Origin: Collinsella sp.
GTDB taxonomy: Bacteria; Actinomycetota; Coriobacteriia; Coriobacteriales; Coriobacteriaceae
DNA length: 6,392 nt
Assembly: GCA_022713905.1 (NCBI GenBank)
Contig: JAIHTM010000151.1
Coordinates: forward strand, 1-6,392
Direction: 5' to 3'
Both the position numbers and the translations under genes were made by a program. The notes below the pieces were generated by a model. The model had not been told where the DNA came from and searched no databases. It worked only from the letters and a program-made list of their open reading frames with translations. Below are positions 1-5,472 of the stretch, piece by piece; position 1 is the stretch's first letter; each line of letters opens with the position of its first letter.

Positions 1-1
1 A

Positions 2-26
2 GGGCATAGGCCTTTTGGCCATGCCC
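2..26. repeat. Small hairpin at window edge
   Basis: GGGCAT (2-7) pairs with ATGCCC (21-26), and GGCC (9-12) pairs with GGCC (17-20) around a TTTT loop, with A8 bulged. No T-run follows on the plus strand, and the minus-strand continuation is outside the window. It could be the terminator of a gene to the left or a chance palindrome. Confidence 0.4.
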
Positions 27-149
27 GACGATTGAACGTCAGATTGCCGCTCTGGCGGGCTCTCGCTGACTTTTGCTCTACCTGCGACGTTTCGCTGGCG
101 CCAGCTTTATCTGCAAGCCTTAGCAGTTCCGTCTTGCCGTTGGCGTTGT

Positions 150-179
150 GGCATTTGCCCAGATAAAACCTGCCAAAAT
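150..179. repeat. 30-nt dispersed repeat, copy 1
   Basis: This 30-nt block recurs at 5971-6000 in the same orientation with a single difference at its fourth base (A here, G there). The last 26 nt are identical and include GCCCAGATAAAACCTGCC. Both copies are intergenic. Here the block lies just past the 3' end of the minus-strand aminopeptidase gene, and its last bases form one arm of the hairpin at 173-195. It is probably a dispersed intergenic repeat of this genome; that is inference from two copies. Confidence 0.8.
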
Positions 180-195
180 TGTCATCCCATTTTGG
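173..195 (-). terminator. Possible weak terminator of the aminopeptidase gene
   Basis: CCAAAAT (173-179) and ATTTTGG (189-195) form a 7-bp stem with a 9-nt loop, six bases beyond the stop codon of the minus-strand gene. On the minus strand the stem is followed by CAGGTTTTATC, a short and interrupted T-run. The stem is AT-rich and weak, so termination is plausible but unproven. Its left arm comes from the 30-nt dispersed repeat. Confidence 0.4.
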
Positions 196-201
196 TCGAT
201 T

Positions 202-1587
202 TTAGAGCTCTACGCTTTCGGCGCCGTTGATGGTTAGGTTACGCTCGTAGAACGCGGTGAGAGCGCGGATGGCGTACATCACGTCGCGCACGCCGCCGGT
301 CTCGTAGCTTGAGTGCATGGCCAGCTGCGGCAGGCCCACGTCCACGGCATGCATGCTCGCCTGCATATTGGACAGGTTACCGAGCGTGGAGCCGCCGGCC
401 ATATCGCTCTTGTTGGCGAAGGCCTGCGTGGGCACATCGGCGTCATCGCAGATAGCCTGGAACACCGCGCGGCTAAAGGCATCGGTGCAGTAGTGCTGGT
501 TGGCGGCTTCCTTGATGACGATGCCGCCGTTGAGCACAACCTGGTTGCGCGCATCGCACTTCTCGGCGTGGTTGGGGTGCACGGCATGCGCGTTGTCGCA
601 GCTCACGAGCATCGATGCGGCAAGGGCGCGATGATACGACTCGTCGTCAAAGCCCAGCGATCCGTTGATGCGGCGCAGCGCGTCGGCCAAGAACGTCGAC
701 ATGGCGCCCTGCTTGGTCTCGGAACCAACCTCCTCGTTATCGAAGCAGCAGAAGACCGAGACGTCGCGCGCGTTCTCGGCACCCAAAAATGCCTGCAGCG
801 AGGTGTAGGCGCAGGCCAGGTCATCAAGCTTGGGCGTCGAGATAAACTCGTCGGCCCAGCCCCAAATGCGCGCATCCTGACGATTGACCAGGAACAGGTC
901 GCGACCCAAGATTTGCTCGGGCTCAACGTCCAGCTCGTCGGCGATCAGAGCATCAAAGTCGCCCTGCTTAAGCTCGCCGGCGCTGATGAGCGGGCAAAGG
1001 TCGACGGCGCGGTTGGGCGCAAAGCCCTCGTTAACGCCGCGGTTCATGTGGATGGCAAGGCTCGGGATAATAGCGACCTCGCGCTCGGTGGCAAGCAGAC
1101 GGCTCTCAATACGGTCGCCCTCGCGCACCAGCACGCGGCCCGCGAGCGCCAGCGGGCGATCGAACCAGGTGTAGTCGATCATGCCGCCGTAGGCCTCGGT
1201 GTTCAGGCGCAGCGTTTCGCCCGCGCCGTCAAGCTCGGGCACGGCCTTGACCTTAAACGTCGGCGAATCGCTGTGCGACGCCGTGAGCTGAAAATGATAG
1301 TCACCGGCAACGCCGTCCTCGCCCCACGTCGCGGCCAGGTCCTCGCCCACCTTAAAGGCGATAACGCTCGAGGTGTTGCGCTGCGTGTAATAACGCCCGC
1401 CCGGCTCGATGTCCCACGCCGCATTCTCGGGCAGGTAGGTAAAGCCCGCCTCGTCGAGCTCGGCCATAATGGTCGCCGCCGTATGGAACATGCTGGGGCA
1501 TGCCTCGATAAAGTCGATAAGGTCGTTGGCGGCCTCGATATCGTCGGCAGTCACGTGCACGCGCTCGGACGTTTCCTGATCCGTCAT
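202..1587 (-). CDS. M18 family zinc aminopeptidase
   Basis: Probable cytosolic dinuclear-zinc aminopeptidase removing N-terminal residues from peptides; family members often prefer Asp or Glu. It has 461 residues, normal for M18. The family motifs appear in order: ASHSDSP (103-109, zinc ligand H105), DYTWFDRPLALAGR (138-151), KLDD (253-256, bridging D255), DNEEVGS (283-289, catalytic E285 and ligand E286), SCDNAHAVHPNH (329-340, ligand D331), SDMAGGSTLG (394-403) and MHSSYE (424-429, ligand H425). Ligands are assigned by analogy with yeast Ape1 and human DNPEP. There is no signal peptide or membrane segment. The start at 1587 is preferred over in-frame ATGs further upstream because AAGGGGAG sits just before it and the upstream extension lacks family character. 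The gene is divergent from the amide hydrolase; no convincing promoter was found in the 161-nt gap. Confidence 0.95.
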   Translation of the reverse strand: MTDQETSERVHVTADDIEAANDLIDFIEACPSMFHTAATIMAELDEAGFTYLPENAAWDIEPGGRYYTQRNTSSVIAFKVGEDLAATWGEDGVAGDYHFQLTASHSDSPTFKVKAVPELDGAGETLRLNTEAYGGMIDYTWFDRPLALAGRVLVREGDRIESRLLATEREVAIIPSLAIHMNRGVNEGFAPNRAVDLCPLISAGELKQGDFDALIADELDVEPEQILGRDLFLVNRQDARIWGWADEFISTPKLDDLACAYTSLQAFLGAENARDVSVFCCFDNEEVGSETKQGAMSTFLADALRRINGSLGFDDESYHRALAASMLVSCDNAHAVHPNHAEKCDARNQVVLNGGIVIKEAANQHYCTDAFSRAVFQAICDDADVPTQAFANKSDMAGGSTLGNLSNMQASMHAVDVGLPQLAMHSSYETGGVRDVMYAIRALTAFYERNLTINGAESVEL

Positions 1588-1736
1588 GCTCTCCCCTTTC
1601 GCTGGGTTGATGGTCCCCTCCAGCATACCCCGCCACGCCAGCACCGCGCCTTTCATTCCATGTTTAATCCCACGCCGCTCGCCAAGTTGAGCCATCATGC
1701 CCGTGCACCTTTTGCGACAATTACGCTAACAGGACA

Positions 1737-1743
1737 AGAGGAG
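1737..1743 (+). promoter_or_regulatory. Ribosome binding site of the amide hydrolase
   Basis: AGAGGAG, five bases before the ATG at 1749, fixes this start. The next in-frame ATG is far downstream and would lose the membrane anchor. Confidence 0.75.
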
Positions 1744-1748
1744 CCGTC

Positions 1749-2834
1749 ATGAAGCCACGTAACATTGCCATCGCCTGCGGTGTCGCGGGAGTCGCCGTCA
1801 GCCTTGCCGCTGCCACCGGTATCGTTTATCACAAGCAAATCAAGTCCGCCGCGTCGCTCAAACGCTTGACCGGCTACGCGGATGGCTATGACCTGTACGC
1901 AATCGACATCGCCTACGACTACGATCTTAATCGCATCATCGCCGCTGGCGTGCGCGACGACCAGGCCTACATCGATGCCGTGGTGGCGCAGGTGCTGCCC
2001 GGTGTGCCGGTACATGTCCAGGCGCCCCAGTTTGCCTGCAGCGCTTTTGTCGCCGTAGATGCCGAAGGCCGCGTGCGCACCGGTCGCAATTACGACTTTA
2101 AGGACGACACCTCGGCGCTGCTGGTGCGCAATCACCCACGCGGCGGCTATGCCTCCATCGGGTTTGCCGCCCTTAACAACCTGGGCGATAACACTCCGCT
2201 TGACTCCGTCGCCGGACGGGCCGCCGCACTCATGGGCCCGTTTGGCCAGCTCGACGGTGTTAACGAATGCGGCGTGTCCATTGCCGTACTCACCCTGGAT
2301 TCCAAGCCCTGTGACCAGGACGCGCAACGCCCCGTCATCAATACCTCGCTCGCCATCCGTCTGGTGCTCGACCGTGCCGCCACCACGCAAGAAGCTGTCG
2401 ACCTGCTTTCCGCCTACGACATGCACGCCATGGCAGGACGCGATTACCACTTCTTTATCAACGACGCCGCCGGTGACGCGCGCGTAGTAGAGTGGGATCC
2501 GCGCGATCCGAACCGTGCTTTCAAAGCGACTCCTGTACGCCAGGTTACGAACTTCTACGCTTGCTATGGCGACGAAGTGCTGCCCAACCAAAAGAATGAC
2601 GAGCTGGGCCATGGTAAAGAGCGCGCCGTCGCAATCGCCGATGTCCTTGACGCCCACGCCGGTGCCCAAGACGAGGCAGTCGCTTGGAAGGCCCTGCGTG
2701 CCGCAGCGCAAGAGCCCAATCCGGAAGACATCACCAGCAACACGCAATGGTCGGTCGTCTTTGACAATACCGAACCCGCCGCCGCCATTACGCTGCGCCG
2801 CCACTGGGGCAACGTCGATGCCTTCGCACTGTAA
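1749..2834 (+). CDS. Membrane-anchored linear amide C-N hydrolase (choloylglycine hydrolase superfamily)
   Basis: A 361-residue Ntn-hydrolase related to bile salt hydrolases and penicillin V acylases, predicted to cleave a linear amide bond in an N-acyl substrate; the substrate is unknown. A hydrophobic segment (about 5-27) after a short basic start suggests an N-terminal anchor or uncleaved signal. About 70 residues follow before the probable nucleophile C97 (QFACSAF). The spacing from C97 to R113 and D116 in GRNYDF (112-117) is 16 and 19 residues, as between C2, R18 and D21 of bile salt hydrolase. NECG (172-175) and TNFY (267-270, N268) fit conserved Asn positions of the family; R292 is a tentative match to the conserved Arg. 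In this superfamily Cys must be N-terminal to act, so residues 1-96 would have to be removed, releasing the enzyme from its anchor. The gene stands alone and is divergent from the peptidase. Whether it acts on bile salts cannot be read from sequence. Confidence 0.85.
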   Translation: MKPRNIAIACGVAGVAVSLAAATGIVYHKQIKSAASLKRLTGYADGYDLYAIDIAYDYDLNRIIAAGVRDDQAYIDAVVAQVLPGVPVHVQAPQFACSAFVAVDAEGRVRTGRNYDFKDDTSALLVRNHPRGGYASIGFAALNNLGDNTPLDSVAGRAAALMGPFGQLDGVNECGVSIAVLTLDSKPCDQDAQRPVINTSLAIRLVLDRAATTQEAVDLLSAYDMHAMAGRDYHFFINDAAGDARVVEWDPRDPNRAFKATPVRQVTNFYACYGDEVLPNQKNDELGHGKERAVAIADVLDAHAGAQDEAVAWKALRAAAQEPNPEDITSNTQWSVVFDNTEPAAAITLRRHWGNVDAFAL

Positions 2835-2902
2835 GGAGCCAGGCCCGTCGACCTTACGTTCCCTGACGTTGCTTACATTTCCATACGCTTGAGCTAACAC
2901 GT

Positions 2903-2936
2903 TTTACCCCCCGTATCAACAGTGTGCGGGGGTAAA
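2903..2936. repeat. GC-core hairpin between the amide hydrolase and pfkA
   Basis: TTTACCCCC (2903-2911) pairs perfectly with GGGGGTAAA (2928-2936), giving a 9-bp stem with a 16-nt loop. It lies 69 nt after the amide hydrolase stop and 38 nt before the pfkA start. The bases after it (CTTATGCGC) contain no T-run, so a classical intrinsic terminator is not supported. It could be a weak terminator, a leader hairpin or an operator for pfkA. Confidence 0.55.
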
Positions 2937-2949
2937 CTTATGCGCATGT

Positions 2950-2955
2950 TATAAC
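2950..2955 (+). promoter_or_regulatory. Possible -10 element of pfkA
   Basis: TATAAC, 19 nt before the ATG and upstream of the ribosome binding site, resembles a -10 hexamer. At 17-nt spacing the -35 position falls in the right arm of the 2903-2936 hairpin and does not resemble TTGACA. If used, the hairpin would overlap the -35 region and could matter for control. Confidence 0.3.
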
Positions 2956-2961
2956 TTGCCC

Positions 2962-2968
2962 GGAAGGA
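2962..2968 (+). promoter_or_regulatory. Ribosome binding site of pfkA
   Basis: GGAAGGA, six bases before the ATG at 2975, supports this start. The protein then begins MLRIGLLTSGGD, the normal N-terminal strand of the family. Confidence 0.8.
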
Positions 2969-2974
2969 TTCATC

Positions 2975-4054
2975 ATGCTCAGGATCGGTCTTCTTACCAG
3001 TGGCGGCGACTGCCAGGCGCTCAACGCCACCATGCGCGGCATCGTCAAAACGCTTATGACCAATAGCGAAGAACCTATCGAGATCTATGGTTTTGAGGAC
3101 GGCTACCAGGGCCTTATCTACAGCAGGTTCCGCGTCATGACACCCGCCGATTTTAGCGGTATCCTCACCCGCGGCGGCACCATCCTGGGCACGAGCCGCA
3201 CACCGTTCAAGCGTCTGGATATTCCCGAGGCCGATGGCGTCGAGAAGGTACCCGCAATGGTCCACACCTATCATAAGCTGCAGCTCGACTGCCTGTTTAT
3301 GCTGGGCGGCAACGGCTCCACCAAGACCGCCAACCGCCTGCGCGAAGAGGGCCTCAACGTTATCGCCCTGCCCAAGACCATCGATAACGACACCTGGGGC
3401 ACCGAGCTGACGTTTGGCTTTACGAGCGCCATCGACGTCGCCACCAAGTGCATCGACGACATCCACACCACCGCTTCGAGCCATGGGCGCGTGTTCGTTA
3501 TCGAGATCATGGGCCACAAGGTTGGCTGGATTCCACTGTACGCCGGCGTCGCGGGCGGCGCGGATGTCATCCTGATTCCCGAGATCCCCTACGACATGGA
3601 TAACGTCATCAAGACCATCGAGCATCGCATGGAAACCGGCAGCCGCTTTACCATCGTGGCCGTCGCCGAGGGCGCCATCTCCAAGGAGGACGCGGCGCTG
3701 TCCAAGAAGGAGTACAAGAAGAAGCTCGCCGAGCGTACGAGCCCCTCGATTGTCTACGACATCGCCAAGGAGATCGAAGCCAAGACTGGTCGCGAGACCC
3801 GTGTCGCCATCCCCGGCCACACGCAGCGCGGCGGCCAGCCCGACGCCCAGGACCGCATCTTTGCGACCCAGTGCGGCGTCGAGGCGGCACTCGGCTGCCT
3901 ACGCGGCGAGTTTGGCTACATGATCGCCCTGCGTGACGGCAAGATGTGCCACATGCCGCTCGAGGAAGTCGCCGGCAAGCTCAAGTATGTCGACCCCCAG
4001 AGTGATCTGGTGCGCGAGGCCAAGGCGTTGGGCATCAGCTTCGGCGACGAATAG
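2975..4054 (+). CDS. pfkA: 6-phosphofructokinase
   Basis: Cytosolic glycolytic enzyme phosphorylating fructose 6-phosphate to fructose 1,6-bisphosphate. It has 359 residues, longer than the roughly 320 of E. coli PfkA and typical of the mixed ATP/PPi clade. Visible sites: donor loop SGGDCQALNA (9-18), GGNGS (111-115), catalytic PKTIDND (133-139, base D137), EIMGHKVGW (177-185), PEIPYD (202-207), AEG (231-233), and GHTQRGGQPDAQDR (281-294) with R276 and H282 in the sugar-phosphate region. At the two positions that separate donor classes (E. coli 104 and 124) it has G114, as in ATP enzymes, and K134, as in pyrophosphate enzymes. ATP is more likely but not certain. Asn at 113 replaces the Asp of E. 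coli GGDGS. Its last two codons and stop lie inside the left arm of the large inverted repeat at 4046-4206. Confidence 0.95.
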   Translation: MLRIGLLTSGGDCQALNATMRGIVKTLMTNSEEPIEIYGFEDGYQGLIYSRFRVMTPADFSGILTRGGTILGTSRTPFKRLDIPEADGVEKVPAMVHTYHKLQLDCLFMLGGNGSTKTANRLREEGLNVIALPKTIDNDTWGTELTFGFTSAIDVATKCIDDIHTTASSHGRVFVIEIMGHKVGWIPLYAGVAGGADVILIPEIPYDMDNVIKTIEHRMETGSRFTIVAVAEGAISKEDAALSKKEYKKKLAERTSPSIVYDIAKEIEAKTGRETRVAIPGHTQRGGQPDAQDRIFATQCGVEAALGCLRGEFGYMIALRDGKMCHMPLEEVAGKLKYVDPQSDLVREAKALGISFGDE

Positions 4055-4206
4055 CCTCGGCAGGAACTGCTCCCATCGGGCCCTCCGGCCTCCGCCTGAC
4101 GTATTTCGATTAGGCTCCTCCCTTGACTCCGTCAAAGGTCGCCAATCGAAATCGTCGGGCGGGGTCGGAGGGCCCTGCGTTTACATACTCGCCGAGGCTA
4201 TTCGTC
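4046..4206 (+). other. Large nested inverted repeat / candidate structured RNA at the pfkA 3' end
   Basis: Outer stem: GACGAATAGCCTCGGC (4046-4061) is the exact reverse complement of 4191-4206, 16 bp, and includes the last two pfkA codons and its stop. After an internal loop of 16 and 15 nt, 4078-4115 pairs with 4141-4175 in 35 pairs. The only interruptions are single bulged bases at T4091, T4102 and A4112. The apical loop (4116-4140) holds TTGAC-tcc-GTCAA (4123-4135). Two of the inner pairs, G4088-T4165 and T4097-G4157, are wobbles that pair as G-U only in plus-strand RNA, favouring transcription from pfkA. There is no T-run, so this is not an ordinary terminator. It may be a MITE-like insertion with 16-bp terminal repeats or a 3' UTR structure. 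Confidence 0.8.
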
Positions 4207-4232
4207 TTCTTGCTGCGGGCGCCTGATCTGAT

Positions 4233-4307
4233 AGTAAGTTGCGGTGGAATAGTTCCTGCTTAGCCCGCAAATGGCTGGATCTAGGAACTATTCCACCGCA
4301 ACTTACT
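4233..4307. repeat. Perfect 25-bp hairpin repeat, copy A
   Basis: 4233-4257 is the exact reverse complement of 4283-4307, with a 25-nt loop; AGCC (4262-4265) and GGCT (4273-4276) can pair inside it. The arm contains AGTTGCGGTGGAATAGTTCC. A second member of the family is at 5473-5539. No T-run follows on either strand, so neither direction looks like an intrinsic terminator. It is best described as an intergenic palindromic repeat of REP or MITE type, function unknown. Confidence 0.9.
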
Positions 4308-4336
4308 GAGTGGGGGCTCTTGGCTGCTACTTGCAC

Positions 4337-4348
4337 TGACATTTGTCA
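4337..4348. promoter_or_regulatory. Short dyad upstream of the XRE gene
   Basis: TGACA-TT-TGTCA, a perfect 5-2-5 inverted repeat, has the size of a dimeric repressor half-site pair. It is one of three short dyads upstream of the XRE gene, so self-regulation is possible. No promoter element anchors it. Confidence 0.3.
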
Positions 4349-4373
4349 TGAAATGGCTGGTCGTTAGGGGTTG

Positions 4374-4383
4374 CTACCGGTAG
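4374..4383. promoter_or_regulatory. 10-bp palindrome upstream of the XRE gene
   Basis: CTACCGGTAG is a perfect palindrome centred 36 bp from the dyad at 4337-4348. Part of it (CTACCGGT) is repeated at 4427-4434. It may be an operator or simply a feature of the duplicated repeat. Confidence 0.25.
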
Positions 4384-4404
4384 TTGCGGTAGGGTTGGGG
4401 CAGA

Positions 4405-4416
4405 TTCTAACTAGAA
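4405..4416. promoter_or_regulatory. Second 5-2-5 dyad upstream of the XRE gene
   Basis: TTCTA-AC-TAGAA is a perfect 5-2-5 inverted repeat with the same geometry as TGACA-TT-TGTCA, centred 32 bp from the palindrome at 4374-4383. It is a candidate operator on geometry alone. Confidence 0.25.
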
Positions 4417-4476
4417 ATGGTGGTCGCTACCGGTTGTTCTCGACATACTCGCCTCATTCAATTCGACCATCAAACG

Positions 4477-4482
4477 AAAGGA
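4477..4482 (+). promoter_or_regulatory. Ribosome binding site deciding the XRE start
   Basis: AAAGGA, six bases before the ATG at 4489. It decides against the in-frame ATG at 4417, which lies in repeat DNA, has no such site, and would add 24 residues without family character ahead of the helix-turn-helix. Confidence 0.75.
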
Positions 4483-4488
4483 ACCACC

Positions 4489-5427
4489 ATGGATCTTGCG
4501 ATGGCGCAGCGGCTCGTTGATCGCCGCAAGGCTGCCGGGCTTTCTCAGGAGGCGCTTGCCGCCCAGCTGGGTGTGAGTCGTCAGGCTGTCAGCAAATGGG
4601 AGCGCAGCGAATCCTCGCCCGACACCGATAACCTTATTGCGCTCGCCGCGCTGTATGGCGTATCGCTGGATGAGCTGTTGTATGGGGAGGCGGTGGATAG
4701 CACTGGCGACCCGCAGGCTGATGATGAGGCACAGGACAGCGACGCCGGCACCAAAGCTTCAGATAAGGCTGAAGAGGCTGAGGCTTCTACTGAGCACGCT
4801 GATTGCAGCGATAAGCCACTTGTCGATATCTCCCTCGCGCGCGGCATCCACGTTATTGATCCCAACAAAGGCGAAGAGGTTCATGTTGGCTGGAGTGGCA
4901 TCCATGTGGCTAACAAGCGCAAGGGTGAAGAGGTCCATGTGGGGCCAGGCGGCGTGCATATCGATACGCTTGAGGACGATGGACATAGCGTGCATACCAA
5001 TGGCGACGGCACCGTCACCATCGACGGCGAGACGTTTTCCAGCTGGAAGGAAGCACACGACAAGCTCGACCATCATGGCAAGCATTTCCACACCAAGCTC
5101 GGACGTGCGTGGAACAAGTTTCCCTTCCCCACGCTTGTCGCCCTCGCCTATCTGGCGCTCGGCATTGTCTACGGCACATGGGGCATGGGACTCTTCCTCG
5201 TCTTTTTGATTCCCATCTACTACGCCATTGGCGACTTTATCGACCGACGCCGCCTGTCTATACTCATTGGCAGTGTCTACCCGGCGGCTGCTATTGCCTG
5301 GTTCCTCTACATGTGGCTCTGCCTGGGACAGCCCCATCCTGCGTGGGTAATCCTCGTCACCATCCCCGTCGTAGGAGCACTCATGCACTGGTGCCGCAAA
5401 CAATGGAAGCATCGCAAGCAGGCCTAG
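4489..5427 (+). CDS. Membrane-bound XRE-type helix-turn-helix protein with 18-residue repeats
   Basis: A 312-residue protein in four parts. Residues about 4-62 are an XRE/Cro DNA-binding domain (GLSQEALAAQLGVSRQAVSKWE at 17-38). Residues 63-112 are an acidic, probably disordered linker. Residues 119-172 hold three repeats starting exactly 18 residues apart (GIHV at 119, GIHV at 137, GVHI at 155) with a second beta-like VHVG element in the first two, suggesting a small beta-solenoid. A His-rich stretch follows (DHHGKHFH, 194-201). Residues about 211-300 are mostly hydrophobic, with about four membrane helices (near 213-230, 232-249, 256-279 and 283-300) and a basic end. It is likely a membrane-tethered transcription factor sensing an envelope or ionic signal; targets and signal are unknown. 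The gene is bracketed by two hairpins of one family and has short dyads upstream, which may mean self-control. Confidence 0.85.
   Translation: MDLAMAQRLVDRRKAAGLSQEALAAQLGVSRQAVSKWERSESSPDTDNLIALAALYGVSLDELLYGEAVDSTGDPQADDEAQDSDAGTKASDKAEEAEASTEHADCSDKPLVDISLARGIHVIDPNKGEEVHVGWSGIHVANKRKGEEVHVGPGGVHIDTLEDDGHSVHTNGDGTVTIDGETFSSWKEAHDKLDHHGKHFHTKLGRAWNKFPFPTLVALAYLALGIVYGTWGMGLFLVFLIPIYYAIGDFIDRRRLSILIGSVYPAAAIAWFLYMWLCLGQPHPAWVILVTIPVVGALMHWCRKQWKHRKQA
4843..5004 (+). repeat. Three 54-nt in-frame coding repeats
   Basis: Units 4843-4896, 4897-4950 and 4951-5004 each encode 18 residues of the XRE protein. The first two are close (GIHV, then KGEEVHVG at the same place), while the third is diverged (GVHI start, GEEVHVG lost). 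Uniform length without indels points to duplication of a structural unit. Confidence 0.75.
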
Positions 5428-5439
5428 CCCGCCCCGTTC

Positions 5440-5461
5440 CGCCGGCAAACCCCAGCCGACG
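5440..5461 (+). terminator. Weak stem after the XRE gene
   Basis: CGCCGGC (5440-5446) can pair with GCCGACG (5455-5461) with one mismatch around an 8-nt loop, 12 nt after the stop. No T-run follows (CTCCTCCCC), so it is at best a weak terminator. Confidence 0.2.
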
Positions 5462-5472
5462 CTCCTCCCCTA

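Larger units (their letters stand above)
4350..4438. repeat. Imperfect tandem duplication with decayed hairpin relative
   Basis: GAAATGGcTGGTCG (4350-4363) recurs as GAAATGGTGGTCG (4414-4426), and GCTACCGGTaGTT (4373-4385) recurs as GCTACCGGTtGTT (4426-4438). The second unit lacks the bases between the two blocks. In addition, AGTTGCGGT at 4382 and AAATGG at 4415 are 33 nt apart, close to the 32 nt between the same words in the two intact hairpins, and CGGTAG (4387-4392) can still pair with CTACCG (4427-4432). The stretch is probably a decayed copy of that hairpin family plus a local duplication. Confidence 0.5.
4055..4488. other. Gene-free, repeat-rich intergenic region
   Basis: I see no credible gene on either strand in these 434 nt; the frames that stay open run through inverted repeats and lack ribosome binding sites. 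In order it holds the rest of the nested inverted repeat (to 4206), the 25-bp hairpin (4233-4307), a short dyad (4337-4348), a partly duplicated stretch (4350-4438) containing a palindrome and another dyad, and the ribosome binding site of the next gene (4477-4482). No convincing -35/-10 pair for the XRE gene was found. Confidence 0.8.

Noticed and set aside
94..105. 12-bp palindrome GCTGGCGCCAGC
   Set aside because: A perfect palindrome but short and GC-rich, with no adjacent gene start or promoter, so chance is likely.
1588..1698. Longer N-terminus for the aminopeptidase
   Set aside because: The extension would run through the divergent gap, has no family match, and the ATG at 1587 has a good ribosome binding site.
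313..1752. Long plus-strand open frame antisense to the aminopeptidase
   Set aside because: The minus-strand frame carries every M18 motif; the antisense product has no recognisable domain and no ribosome binding site, as expected for a GC-rich shadow frame.
1758..1780. Lipoprotein signal at Cys10 of the amide hydrolase
   Set aside because: AIAC lacks the usual Leu at -3, and Cys10 is too near the N-terminus, before most of the hydrophobic stretch.
1695..2900. Long minus-strand open frame opposite the amide hydrolase
   Set aside because: The plus-strand frame carries the hydrolase active-site residues with correct spacing; the antisense product looks compositionally artificial.
2894..3820. 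Minus-strand open frame opposite pfkA
   Set aside because: pfkA is unmistakable on the plus strand and the antisense frame has no family features.
4417..4488. Longer N-terminus for the XRE protein from the ATG at 4417
   Set aside because: That ATG lies in repeat DNA without a ribosome binding site, while AAAGGA precedes the ATG at 4489.
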